Of a stretch of 64,000 bases of DNA, positions 16,201 through 31,641 are shown piece after piece (within the stretch, counting starts at the first letter, position 1; the number at the start of each line of letters is the position of its first letter). A model generated the notes under the pieces. That model was not told the DNA's origin. It saw only the letters and a program-made list of their open reading frames with translations, and ran no database searches. The stretch comes from Panonychus citri (taxonomy: Eukaryota > Arthropoda > Arachnida > Trombidiformes > Tetranychidae). Position numbers and translations under genes: made by a program. The stretch is taken from positions 1 to 64,000 of the forward strand of contig NW_026515420.1 in the NCBI RefSeq assembly GCF_014898815.1. Reading direction: 5' to 3'.

Positions 16201-19200
16201 AATTTGTTCATTCGAATAAAATTAAAACTTTTCTTCTCTAACAATCAAAGGGATTCAATTATTATTGTAGACAAAACCGGACAACTGATTATGCTAATAT
16301 CTGAGTACTTGTGTCCAGCCCGTTGGGAGTGATCAACACATGAGATTATACTGATCTCTGTGATGACCATTACAAGCAGCCCAGTAAATGGTCAGTATCT
16401 TTGGTCAAAAAAAAATGTTAAGATGAACATGAAAATCTAAATGGTCAAATGGTTTCACCTCTTTAGGGAAATGTTACTCGTTTTCTGTGATATTTATGGT
16501 CATTGGTTTCGCAATAAAGATAATGACCTTACTTTTTTCTGCTGTTTATCTAATTTAATGATTGTTAATCAAGTGATAAGATGATTAGCAATCAGATTTA
16601 ACTACTATTTAAGTAAATTGTTAAAATAACAATGAAAATGATTAACATTAAATTACCATAAATTATTAGCTTGTTATTGACCACTGGCTAGTTTGTTATC
16701 ATGAAAGGCTCAATGAGTTAACATATATCTCATTATAACAATCAGTTTAGTTTTTTGATAAATTGAAAATGTAAGTTAATCAATTCTATTGGAAATCAAT
16801 TATTGACACTTGATTATCTTAACAAGATTAAATTGTTGTTATTATTGAACATTAACATTATCGGTTGACCTTAATTGTAGCCTCTTAACAAGTAATAACA
16901 TTATCAGTATTTGAGATAATTGATGAAAAAAAAGGATGAGGGAAGATGATCAAGTCTTTTAGGCTTCTATGGGTGGGACAATGGTGATGATGATGATGAT
17001 GTTGTGTCAATGATTATCATCATCATCATCATCATCATCATTGATTTACTTTTGAAGATGAGGATGCAAAGAATCAAACGTTGATAAGATGTAAATGGGG
17101 AAAAAAAGAAGGAAGTGAAAAGAGAAAACAAAAAATTTAATTCCATTGGAAAAAAAGAAATCAAATGAAAAGAGATTGTGATATAACAATAGATCCTGAG
17201 AAAAGAATAAAATTTTTTCTTCACCTTCATTCTTTCATCTTCTCCATCATCGTTATCATCATCATCATCATCTTTTCATTGATTAACATGATGAGATTAG
17301 AAGATAAAAAGAGAATAGAATTTACTTACAATGAATGTTAAGTCTGACTGATTCTTCTAAGCTGCTATTCTTCATCAATGGATTTTCTGCTTGACAGATA
17401 AGTTCTTTACCATTGTCAGTTGAAGTTCCGGTAAATGAGAGAACGCTCATTGTCTCATTACCATCTTTAGAAATTGTATCACGAGATTTGTTCAATCGAC
17501 GACCATCAAGCCACCAAAATAATCGAGCTGGTGGCCTGGAACCGGAAACTCTACAAATTAGTTCACTTCGTTTACCAGTTGATATAATTTTACTTGAAGG
17601 AAATTCAATTGATATTGTTGATGGTTTCACTTTTTATTCCCCATGAATATTATTGTTTTTGAGAAGAGGAAAAAAAAAGAAAGATAAAAATTAACACTTG
17701 TAGAGAAACAAAAAAGTTCATATTCAAAAGAAAAGTAAATGTTCAAAACTCGAGATAAAAACAATTATGAAAAGCTCAGTTCGAAATCTAATTTAATGTT
17801 ATGCTTTTGATTGAATTTCTTTTGCCTTAGTAAATTAAATCAATGAAAATAAAATACTCGCAATTGAGACTACAAGAAGGAGGAGAAATGGGTTGAGGCG
17901 GAAATAGGATGTAATTCAGTCTTCCTGAATTTCTCGGTGAAAATCTCTCCCCACTTTGCATACGATAATTTAAGGTGGTGATATTTTTCCCTTGAATTAA
18001 TCTATCAATTGATTTACATTATGTTTCCATTAACTTAGTAACAAATGAACCTTTCAACTGAATTTAAAATTTCAATAATTAACCGTTACAACTGATTTCA
18101 AACAAGTTAAAACAATGAAACCTTAATCAATGTAATCATCTAAAAGTAAATTAATGATAAGTAGCCAAAGATCAATTTACCAATTGAACTTGAGTCCATT
18201 AACAACTCTATGTTATCTTAATTTATGTGTATTGATAATATGATTAAGCTAATCAAATCTTTAGCAAGACAATCATTTAATTGTAACTTAACTGACCAAT
18301 GATTTGATTTAATCCAATTCCAACACTAGTAACGATTTTTTTGCTTCAATTTGAATGATTTTTTTTTCTGTGATTCCACAAGGTAACTTATGGTTCGATA
18401 GTCTTTACTGATACAACCAATAGAGCAAAAATTGATACAAAATAATCAGATAATAATATTTGAATGATAATAAATGTTATCATGAGTGTTGATGAAAGTC
18501 AGATATTTTTGAAGTATGTTAAGTTTATGGTCAATGTTTTGGGTTGACCAGATTCATCCAAGCTTGACCAGACTAACCTTCATTAAGGAATAACCTTTTT
18601 TCCTTGTCCATATCAGAAGGATCATCAAAAACAACGAGCAAACATCCACACACCTCTCTTATTTTCAGCCTTCGTATCACCTCCTCTTCCTCTTCCTCTC
18701 ATTCTCATTGTACATTGGAGGATAATAATGAGCATGATTCCCTCCGGTTCTCATCAGGGATCTAACAGGAGTCATTTGATTAATGCCTTTCATCTACAAC
18801 ATCATTTTCATCAATTCCATCATCATCTTCATCAGTTTTTCTTCCATTATTTTTCCTTGTTACAATTTAAATCTTTGTATATATTTTTCCGTCACGTTCA
18901 GAACTGTAAACGCTTCCAAATGCAATATCATTATCATCTCCTCTCCATTCTCACAGTATCACTCACTCCTTTTGCATTTATCTCATCCTATTATCTCTCA
19001 CTCCCTATAACTTGGATTGATGATAAAAAGTCTAAATCAAAGAAATTTTCATCTTTTGCTCAGCATCTTCTTTCCTCATCTTCATCACCATTTTCCAAAT
19101 ACCCCCCAAGTATACACAGCTATTAATACCCTTTCGACTATCGGTTATCTATCATTATCCACCTACAATCTATCTCTATTAAAAATCATCTCTCTCTCTC

Positions 19201-22200
19201 TCTCGCGACCATCAACCCTCCCATAGACTCACCATGAACCCATATATTTATCATGATTATTTCAGTTCTTAAATACCTTGTGTCGCTTAATAAATTTAAT
19301 CATTACTATCTTTCAACTATCAATATGCCACGAAGCGAGATAATATTATTATCTTCATCATAAATTATCCAATCAATAATAACCCTATGGTATTATTATC
19401 ATTTGATCCCCACCACCGATCACAATCCTACTTTGATTTCTGTTGTCTCTCTCTCCAAGTTAAAGACAGAAATAAAAATTATATGAATTATTGTCTCTCA
19501 GTGAGTATCAATATTAACGGAAGTAAATACCCTGTTATATATATAAAACTCCCACAGATGATGATGATAATAGATGATAATGATGATGGAGGAAGAGAAT
19601 ATATATAATATTAGAATAAAAATCATTCCTTATATTGAGATGATAATCATCATCACAATACAGAAGTAGAAAAAGAAAGAAATAAGTTAATGATAAATTT
19701 CTCTGTCTATTTCTGTCTTTCTGCAAAGTGAAATGTGTTTATCTCTGTAAAAAAATTGTTGACTGGACAGAGAAATGACCAGCAACTTCTGATGATGACC
19801 CTTAGCTGAATGTCCACCGATTTCTGGATATATATTTTTATCCCCAATGATATAATGATAATGACGATAATATTTCATACAAGAAAAAGTTAGAATCCAA
19901 TGGATATAATAAAAGTAGATTGAGTTTGCAAAGTCTCTGGATACTATTATCATTACGTTGATTATTATTATTACTTCAACTGATTGTGTACAATATTTTG
20001 TTAGTTTAAATAAAGTCTACTCTCAGTTATTAACCTGGTCAGTTTTAGCTTCTTATAAATGACCTTTAAGATTTTGTCTCAAAAAAAAAGACTAAAGTAT
20101 TAGTATCAATAGTTAATCAGTAACAATTAAGTAATAACTTGTAATTCTAATCAATAAGTTTAGAGACAATTAAATGGTTTGATGATTTACTATCATTATG
20201 ATTGTTGTGCAATAAAAAAAATTAAATTGTTGCAACTTAATCATTTTCGGTAAATTGTTCAACTATTAAGAAACTTTCACATTGATTACAATTCGTGTAA
20301 CAATTACTATTAACCCTCCGAATCTATTGTATTCGTATGAGTTTTCATGAGATATTTTTTCAAATTTTATCCTTCATTTACTTTGAGAGTTTTTTTTTCT
20401 TCTTCTTTTTCGTCGAAAATGACAAAACTTTTTCATTTAGAACTTTTTTTTGACTCTTTTTCTTCCTCAAAAACACCCAAAGTTCAATTGTTCAAATCAA
20501 ATGGTGTGTAAATTATTCTCGTAGCGATAATTGTGATAATTGTAACGAATTGAAAAATTTATTTCTCTTCTCACAAAACTATTAGAAGAAGCGAGAAAAA
20601 AGTTCACAACTAAATGTTGAAATTCTGTAAAATTCTGTTTACCATCTAGTCCATGATATCATTATACTGTTATCATGTTCATTTGGTCAGAACTAAATTA
20701 TCATCAGTTAACCAGGTTTAAGGTAAGAAAATGAGAGAGTGTTAAGTGGGACAAAGGTGAGAAGGTGGGTCATTACACTTTGGCTTTTAGGTTAATCAAT
20801 GTTTAAGCTTAAGGATATCATGGAGTGAATGGTTTACACTTATATATATCATGATGAGAATTCTGAAAATGAGAAGAATGAGTAAAAAAAAAGTTCTGAG
20901 CTATTTCTTGGCTTCCCTCAATATTAAAAGGTCACCATTAGTTTTGCTTTATAAAGCAAATTGTTTTGAAATGAATACTTTCACTTGACAGAGACGATTA
21001 ATATTAATCATTAGCTGAATACTTGAAACTATCATGAATGAAGATATTCATTGAGGAAGAAGACAAAGTTATTCAAATACATTTTCTCCCCTACATTTAT
21101 ATAATGAATGGTTATTAATGTTACACCAATGGTAATTTCAATGAATGAGTATCATTATTATCATGAAAATCTCAAGAAAATTCTTAGGGTGTTCATGAAG
21201 ATGATTTAGTTAAAAATAGTTCAACATTAACCATTGAGAGTAGTAAATATCATTAAGATAGTAAAACAAGATAGACTTTACTGTTTTGTGACCTGTCAAA
21301 AGGTTCGAGGGTTAGTTTTTTTTTTCATTTCTAATTCTGTTCGAGATGGAAAGTAGTAAATACAATTTCCATGACAATGATTTTCCATCTTTTATCTCAT
21401 GAAATGATCACCCTAATAGTTAAACCTCTCCCCAGATGATTGATTAAAATTTGAACCACTGGGAGTGAAAATTTCCAACTCCCTGATATGAATCAAAACT
21501 GGAATCTATGAGTTTCCATATCATCGTAAAAATAATTGATTGTAACTATCATCATATAAACAATTTACTATCCAATACACATGAATGAATAAAGTTAATT
21601 GTTAAACATTTTGTTTATCTCCATGTTTGTTGTTTTTATAAGTAATTTAACTTACAGTTAAGGTTAATTGTGATTGATGTTTGTAATGGATCAGTTAATG
21701 GGCTGTTAACCGCTTTACATGTTATCTTTGAAAGTAGTAAGGGTCGACTTAGATTGGTAAGGCTTAGGTCACTTCAGGTCACTTCATTTGATATAATTTC
21801 ATAAGAGGCTATTAAAGGTTTATCATCTTTCCACCATGTTAATGTTGGCCTGGGTTGACCTAAAGTTTTGTTTAGTTGATTTGGTAACCATGATGATGAT
21901 AAAATTATGAAGGCGAGAAAAAAAAACACCAAAATTACAAAGATTAATAAGGTTACATGTTAAAGTTAAGAAGTTAATTATTATTCAAAGGTGATAACAA
22001 AGTCATTGATTATCATTTGCTATTGAAAATATTAATATGTATCATCAGGATTGTCATCATGCTAATCAGTCTGATTGAAAATTAAAATGCTAACCTGAAA
22101 ATTCAACAAGATGAATATACATTTATCATGACAGGTTATCAAAAAAGAAGCAATTTCCTTACAATCAATGTGAACAATCAGTTGATTACTACGTGAGTAT

Positions 22201-23877
22201 CGATGGTGATTGTTACCTTTATGATTATTTTGATAGATGAATCTATTTTTTCATTTAACTTTATCTTCCTCTCTCCGTCTCTGAATAAATCAACGATAAT
22301 CCTAATCTATCATTATGGATATCATGATGTTCATGATGATATTGAAATCATAAACCTCATCAATAATTAGATCATTAGTGATAGATGACATTATTATGTC
22401 ATGATAATTATTGTAATGGGAAATATATTAATTTCTCTGAATTTCCAAATCATTAAATTTATTCACATGTACATCATCATTACCATCATCATGAGAATGA
22501 TGATAAATACTTGGAAGAAACAAACTTTCAACACTTTTACAGTAATTTAAATTCTGAGTGTTTGGAAATTTATTTTATTTTATTTTTCTAGTTCTTCATG
22601 ATGTTAGATAAAATTTCAAATAGGAAATTATGTTATATCTGATTGTCAGAATTGTCAAAATATCATCAACTACTTTCAACTTTTGATGATGATAATTATG
22701 ATATTATACCTTCATCATCATGGTAACCACTTTTTTCCCTCAATTGTTACACCCTATTTGAATTTGAATGGGATTGAGATAATGTGATAATGTCATGAAT
22801 TAATGTTATCATAGTTATGATTTTTTCAACATTGATTGTTAAATTTTGCAAAAGGGGAAAATATTATGATTACTTTTAATGTGATTTTACTATTAACAAA
22901 TGTATCATTGTCTTTGAGCACGAGGGTGGAGTGGGTGAGCATTGATCAATGGGTGGGGATAATTATCATGATATAATGAAAGATAATTGTAATTCAAGAT
23001 GATCATCAGGGATTGAGTTTATGTCGCCATGATTAATGGCTTGAGAATTGGAATAGTGATTTTTAATTTACTCAAGAGGTAAGAACTTTTTCCCTGTGAG
23101 CTTTTATTCAGAAAACTTGCTTTCTAGTGATAGACTTGCTCAAAACTATCGCAAGGTTAAATCAGTTTGGAGATGAGAATATTTGTTCATTGAAATGCTA
23201 ATCATGTATTTAGTTGATAATGATCATGTAATTTGTTGATATTCTGACTTTAAGTTGATCTTTTACATGTAAGAAGTTAGTAAACTAATTAAGATCCAAA
23301 CTGATTATAAAAGCTTTTATGATTGTCTCCACTGACTCAGAACTCCATGTTGAGTATTAATCTCTTAGTTAAATATGGTTTTGAAATCCATGTTTGAAAG
23401 TTCAGTATATTGGATCTGTTAAGATTAAATTATAAAATTATTTCATCTTCAGTAAGTTTGTGTATTTATTATTTCATCGACAACAATAACAGCATTATCA
23501 TACCAATGAAATTGATCTCAGTCTATTAATACCAACAGTTTTTATTATCATCACCACGATTATGAAATGGGAGTTATTAAATTCAAGGAAACTCATTGAA
23601 CAGATGATTTGATCCCCTTCTATTTTCAATTACACTTTATCATCACTTTCATTTCTGCTCTGATAGTTTGTTACTCAATTTAGACTCGATCGCAGTTTTT
23701 GATCATGTGAGTATCATGATTATGATGATAAAAAACGAGAAAAAGTTCGAGACAGATTCTTCCGATTTTATGAAAATTATTAAAGTTTCTCTCTCATTTC
23801 TTCTTTCCAATTCTCATATGATTCAATCAAAACTTTTTTTCCCTCGAATATTAATAAAAGTTCTAAGATTATGTCTT

Positions 23878-23918
<41 letters not shown>

Positions 23919-26900
23919 AATAATTCACTATTTACATAACTTCTAAATCCGTTATATTTATTATTAAATACTCCCATCTATTTGGTCACAAATTATTTCA
24001 TGATCAATTTCGTGATAAACTGAATTTATTCATTCTCCATTTTCCGCCCAGCGAGATTAATATTTTTCATCTAATAGATGCACTCAATATCTGATCAATG
24101 TGCAATTATTGAGAATTTGTAAATAATTAGAAATATATCATTATGAAAAAACAACAGACTTCAAACGTTAAGATGATGTAACGTAGAAACAAATTAGAAT
24201 AATTAGTTATCTATTTATTCAGAAATTATCTCAATATTTATCATGGTATAGCAAAAGATTTGTGCAACAGATGAACCAAAATTATTATGATCTTCATACT
24301 ATGAAGTTCATAGGATAAAATACAACAAACACAATCTATTGTTATGATAATCACCATGAATAATATTCATGGTAACGGAATTTTTTCAAACGTTCATCAG
24401 TTACGAATCCATCATATAGCTAGTACTGTCATGGGAAAAGAAAAAAAATTACGTAAAACAATATCCAATCTGATTGAGTAGATTAGCAAACCCTAAGAAC
24501 ACTGAGATGAGAAAACATTATCCCAAAAAAATGTCTTCGGCCCCACATTGTAGCAGTACTTTTATAATCTTCATGAGTTGCACTTAACGAGCTACGTCAC
24601 AATAACAATTATATTTAGCATTAATACTAATATGCTTTTTGTGTGGTAGTTAAGAAATAACATTTCTAACTTAATATAATAGCATTTAGTAGCAATAACA
24701 TAACATTACGAATGATAAATTAATACCAAATTTGAATAAATTGAGTAAACGTTACTAAAAGATCTAAGAGATTCCAGATTGAAAAACATCACGCTCAAGG
24801 CTGTTTTTTTTCAAAACATTGAACATCAGAAAAAACAAAAACATCAGTTAACGATATTTGGACTGTTCATGAATGTAACTATCGACTATTAAAATACAAT
24901 TGTTGAATCAAGTGCAAAGATAACGAAATGATTTTCTGAATAAATTCTTGGTGAATTGCAATCCAAATTGAGAGCCAATTGAAAGAGATGAATGAAACTC
25001 GACTTGGGAAATGAATCAATATAAAATTTGCTAAATTGTTTATTTCATGTTCCTTGAGTTGAATCAGCTTCAGGTGAGTACATGCTATCAAATCTTTTAT
25101 ATCAAATTAGCTAATCATGTATCAAATTTAAATAAAATTTTCAGGTCATGATAAACAGAGATTTCTGGTAAATTTTAATATCCAAGCATAAGTTACAAAT
25201 AACGCAACTATTTATGGTCAATGTTTCGATTATCAGTAATTCAATTACTATAATAAATCCGGTCAATTTCATATTAGCATGTGAATAATAACAATGTTAT
25301 CCAATTTCAAATATCAATTTAATTCACTTTTATTGCCTTAGTTCAGAATACAGATGCCTTTGAATTATGGACAAAATTAAGTTTAAATCCGTATTTCTAA
25401 CTAGGACGTATCTCGATGATGTATCTCGATTGTGATTATTATCGTTTGTTTTTATCAAAAATTGTTGATTCATTTGTATCATGAACAATCAACAAAACCA
25501 TTAGCATTAACAGAAGAGCTACATTAGAGGCGTGCGCTTACCTACTAATACTAATAACAGATCATGAAGATAAATATAAAAATCATCTATCGATGGTACA
25601 AAAGTTATCCACTTGTTCATGTTCATTTTTTGTTGTTCTTTGATCCAACTTCTCTTGCCCATCCTCATCATTATCTTCATTCTCATCTCATCCTCTTGAG
25701 ATGATGAAAACTTAATCAATTTGATTGGTTCATCATCTCATTTCACTTTTATCATCTTCTTAATCAATCGTGACTCGTTACCATTCCTGTAATTTTTCAA
25801 TTCATCTCCTTGGTTACTAATAACAAGTGACAAGAATTGACTCATTTTCATTATTATCTTCATCATGGTCATCATGATTGTCCACCTTAAATAAAATAAA
25901 TTCATGAAGCTCTTGAATCTATCCACAAAGGAGATACTTGTCACTTTTATCTCATAAGTTTGATTAGCATTAAGATTAAATCTCATTCGATAATCGGGAA
26001 TATATATTATTCCGAATTAGAGTTTTTCTACTCCTTTAACAATTTCGCTTCAATAATTGACCAATAGTTTTCGATAAAGTGTTCATTTAGTTTTTTTTCT
26101 CATTCAAAGGAATCACAACTTCTCATTTAATTTTGAAAGTTCATGATTGATTCTAAAAACTTTTTCTCGATTCATTATTTCAGAATTGACTTGATTTCTT
26201 ATCATAAGGAAACAATGACAATTTTCCGCTCACCATGAGTAACCAAGCAATCACTGCCAGGACTTTTTAAGAGCAATGTTCTGAATTTTTTTACTCTTCA
26301 AATAAAAAATCTCAAGCTACCGAATCAGACCATTAGCACCATGATATTTATGATAAGCTAACTATTCGTGAAGTTTATTTATCTGTCGTATGATGATAAT
26401 CTGTCGAAAATTCCAAAACAAGACTTCTTTGTACTATTAATACTTTACAATGAAGCTTATACATACAGAGTAACTCGATGAGGGAAGTGTTAGAAGGTGT
26501 TAATACGAGATAATGATAATGATGATGTTCGAGATTTGAATATAATAAATTTTAACCTTCGAACAAAATTTTCCAGAAAATGAATAAAGAAAACGTTCTG
26601 GAAACTTATAAATATTATCTAATGATTCACGGTTCTTTGGTAAAGAGATACAAAATTGATATACTCATGATGGTTGAAAAGTTAATCATGATTAATTTCA
26701 TGAGCTCCTCTTAAGGCTTTTAACCAATTTAATCAAATCATTAAACAAGAAAACAATTAACTTTAATAGTAAAGATTGATTTTTGTTATTATAAACATAT
26801 TTAGTTAAAGATTTTCTAAATGTTATTATAAAGAAAATTGAAATTCCTCTTAAAAGTAAATATAAAGTTCAGGTAACTGAATTTTTCCTGATTAAATCCT

Positions 26901-29900
26901 TATGGATACAAGAGTAATGAATTAAATTATGATTAAATTCATTGATCCTTTACCATGAGCAACAAGATGATCAGCTGAATGGTCTGATATCATAGGTAAT
27001 CAGCTAATCAAGCTAAGCCATAATCTACCTCTCTCATGTAATAATAATAATATCATCTTCCAGAGGATATTATTTTCCATCATGATTCAGTTGATTTATT
27101 GATTGTGAATCTACTGCTTATGTTTACTGTTTCATTAATGAAAAAAAAACCTCATCATATGTAATTAAGGTTTTTTTGGGTGCTAAATATATACCATGTA
27201 TACCAAATGGATTTAACTCTGAAAATGCCAATGTCACTTAGCTTCATGATAAAATGATTCTCTGATCATCATTATCTTCATCATCACCATGATTCTAGAT
27301 GAAATAACAGGATATATCATGTAACCCAATAATAATAATGATAACTTTTAATGATACTTTTTTTTGCTTCTTTCACATTTGATTTCTGAGCTATTTCCTC
27401 CTTTTCAGTAATCCTATTCAGGTTGAGTTAATAATCTGGTTATCGATGATGATGATGATGATTAACATGATGATTATTTTGATGATATTAATGATTATCT
27501 TGATGATGATGAAAGTCACCACAGATTAAATTGTTTCTGTTGCTCATTTAATATAATAACAGATAAAGTTTCAATTCTATCTCATTTCTGATTGTTTTTT
27601 TTCTGTGTGTCTACAATTTCAAAACACTAATCAACTTGATGATGGTTATAATCATAATGCAACTCATTCAATCTGATAATTAATCGGATGGAATGAAATA
27701 GGAAACGGAAATTGAGATACCTGTGAGTATTTCCAACTGCCACATTAGTTTTTCAACTATCAGGTGAGAATCATGATATTGAAAAGATGATAGATTGTCT
27801 CCTCATGGAAAACATGATTGAAAATTTGGATGAAAATTGAAAGTGTTAGATTAATAATGATAATCCGAATCAATAGTTCTCATCATGAATATTGTTTGTT
27901 TCCCCTGAAAACTTTTCGTTTCTGCAGAAAACTAAACTTTATCTAATATCTCTCATGAAATGTAATAGGATGAATTTTCCGATTCTATTTTTGTTTGTGT
28001 TCTTCATTCGTTTGTCATGAAATTTATTACAATAAAAAACTTTCTTTTTCTTTCTTTTTCAATTATGATGTTTGATGTCTTTTCCATTTTCATGATATTC
28101 AGGTTAAAGAGGAATCATGGAAGAAGAATGATAAAAAAAAGTTTCAAAATTCATTGGCATAGAAATTGGAAAAATCTATTGGGATAAAATGAGTTAGGGT
28201 TGTTCCTAGTTTTGTAACTGATGGACTTCCGGTCTCATGTTATTTTCCGGGGATATTATTATCATAATCATGGTACATGATGTAAAAGGATGGAAAGTGA
28301 ATGAGGGATTTAGTGACAAGTTTACATGATGAATGCTGTTTATTCATAGATCATGAAGAAAAAGAAGATAAAGATATTTGAAGAAAAAAAATTCCAATAA
28401 AGTTTCAGGATAACTCTGAATTCCGTTTCAGAAGCTCTTCTCCTTCTTCTCCTTCTTTTTGACATAACCACCCACTTTCTCTGTGCCTTCTTCATTTTCT
28501 TACGACCTTAATATTCATGTTCTTCAGTTTTGTTCCTCAGTTTCCCTTAGCATCTTTTTTTCTGCTTATACACACAAAATCCAATGTATCTCCCTGTGGG
28601 GAAGTTTTCACATGAACAATCCTTGTTCTGACATGAAATCATGATAAGAATTATCAAACAGTATTCAAAGATAAAGACAACGAAAAGACAGAGTTCATGG
28701 TGGTTTATATTCAATGTGATCTGAATATATTGAGACGTTCATCCGTTAGGGTGGAAAATACGGAAAAAGGAGTAAAAGATGAAGATACATGATGATGAAC
28801 ATGAAGGTGATAAGAAAAAAGCTTCTCATAATTCAGATAAGATGAACAAATAACATGAGAAGTAAAAAATCAGATTCTTCTTATATTTCCACTTCAATAT
28901 GTTAGAATTTAGAATAAATTTCTTCAGAGTTTTCTTCATGAAAGTGAAAAAAACTCAACATAATATTGTTACAATATCTACTTTTAGTGTTGAACAAAGT
29001 TCATGTTGACGAAATGAAATGAGAGGAAAAAACTATGAGATAAAATCAACAATATCTTCGGTAAACATTGTTAAGAATGTAAACAATAACTGACCATTGG
29101 TTGTGCATGGAAACGAAAATCTCGCTCCAAATTTGCACAAAATTTCAATCAAAATCCAATCTAATTGCTGATTAGTTTCATGATGTTACAGGGGGATGAA
29201 GAAAATAATATCTTCTTAATGAGTAAATACTAATATACATGAAATGCTAATCATCAGATGATTTTATTAGTCTGGTAAACAATGAGCTTTATATTAATAA
29301 CGGAATTGCTATGATAAAGATGATTATAAAGATAGAAAATCTAATATTTATTCAGTAATCATCGTCATCAGGGTTCCCATGTATTCAATCATGATGATAA
29401 TGTTGATAATATGATAACATTGTAATAGTAATATGAGCAACAAATTTAGAGTCAATATTAATCAAGAATGGTGATTATTCAGTTTCAATGGGGAGGGGAG
29501 ATGAATATTAGTTTTGTTATTATGACTTTTAGGATTACAGGACACTGTCCAGTAGCTAGAAATGATCAATCAAATAAAATGTCCAATGATAATTAGCTAC
29601 ATTCCAACAATAATCAACTCCATCATATTGTGTGTATGGATACATGATAATAATGGTTACATGATATTATATGAAAACAATCATCAATTGTTACCTTTGT
29701 AGCATAAGTGATTAATATATCATTCATAGGAGGGTATTTGAATACTTTCTATTGGATATCATGACTGAATTTTAATCTTTGCAATAATCATGAAGGGAAA
29801 GAGAGAGAAAGAGATGTTGGTGGGTGAACAAAATTATCTTATTCAGTATTTAACTCTTAATACGTTTCTTATAACGAATTGGATTAAATCAAAGATTCTA

Positions 29901-31581
29901 ATCGATAATAATATGTGAATACTTTTTTTCGAGTTAAGGTTGATAACGATTGAGGAAATGAGAAGTAAATGGATAAACCGGAAGGAAATGAAAGGAATGA
30001 GATGATTGGAACATAAATGAGACCCGAAAGAGAATGAGATTTCCCCCTGAGTATAAGTCTAATTCAGTGTTGACGGTAAAATGTTGTGTATCAATGACAC
30101 TTTCAGGTAATCAGATAAGATGAATCAACATGAAAACTAAGAGAAACTTTTTCACTTCAATCAACTTTGGAGTAACAATCGACTCGAACCATAATATTAA
30201 TTAATAATTAGGGTAACTAAGATTTTCATTTGAAATCATTGATTATCATCAATTTCGTTGTTCGAAAACTAAATGCAAATGGTAAACAATAAAATATGAA
30301 CCATGTGATGAACGACTAAATAAGGAACTTAAATCAATTAAGTCGATTATGGTTCAAAGTTATCAGGAATCAAAGTCATGACCGAGCTTTGATGCTGTTC
30401 AGTAGATAGAATTATTAGTAATTATGATTACAATTTGATCCATATGAATTTTTCGTCTCTGGGAGACTAATTGGAGATATTATTCTTAGTCAATTCTTAT
30501 CTTGAACTGGGTCAATCTATTATTTTTTTCTTGTGGTGAATTCTCCATGAAAAAAGATCCAGCATCATGTTTGCACAACAACAACATGAACAACAAGATC
30601 TTTGAACTCTAATCAAAATAATGAAAAAAATAAAGACACCGAAAAAGAAAGCTGGAAAAAAGCTCAGAGATAACATGGGAAAATGATAGATCTATTAAAT
30701 GAAGCTCAATCTCTGTGTACCATGTTGATATCAGATACAAGATGAACACTGAGTAACATGAACTTTTATTTATGCTTTATTATTGCCTAGGCGAAAGTTT
30801 CTTGTTCTTGGATTTTTTCCTCCCTCTTTCATGATGATTGCTTGGACAATGATATTAACTTTGATGGACAGAGAAAAAAAAGAAAGAGAGAAATAGTAAG
30901 ATGATCAGAATTTAGGAGGAAGAAAAAATATCCGAGACTCAGAAGGCTTGAGAAAGAGTATCACAGAAGACTGAAAATAGCCCTAACTAAACAATTGGAA
31001 TGAAAGTCTAATGGTCGTTGAGTTATTCATTTAGATTCTTTGGATTCTGTTTATACTTCATTTTTTGTCCTTCTCATGTCAGATTCAAGGGATTGTTTTC
31101 AGAAATTCATATTCAAAAAGGCTTGTGCCAAGTATTAAAATAATAGTTTTCGTAAGAAATAAAAAGTTATTCACTTTTTGTCTAATTAACTAACATCAAT
31201 GTTATACTTAATTATTTACTGTGGACCTGAGTTCTAGACAGGATGGATACTCTGGACTATATTTCTAAAGTCCATTTTCTCAAAGAACTGCTTGCAGCGT
31301 TCGTCGGGATTCAAATTTTGTGCCGTAAAGATTTACGAGTAAATTAGACTGAGAGTTTATTAATAATTGATCAAAGTGAGATTGAAAACTCTGATAAATT
31401 GATTTCTCAATTCAAAAATTTTTTAGCCATCACTCTCTGTAATATATTAACTTTCCCCCGTTATCTTATCTACTCACGTGACTATAGTTAAATCACCTTC
31501 AATGTTAACCCTTAATCAAGATATAAATAGCCATACAATTGTCATTCTAGTAAGTTAGTCATTAATCGTAAATTTTTTAAT

Positions 31582-31641
<60 letters not shown>

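Noticed and set aside
18728..19126. 132-codon plus-strand frame within sidestep intron 4
   Set aside because: Rich in His, Ser and Phe from ATC/TTC repeats, without domain features or splice context; it is a product of low-complexity sequence.
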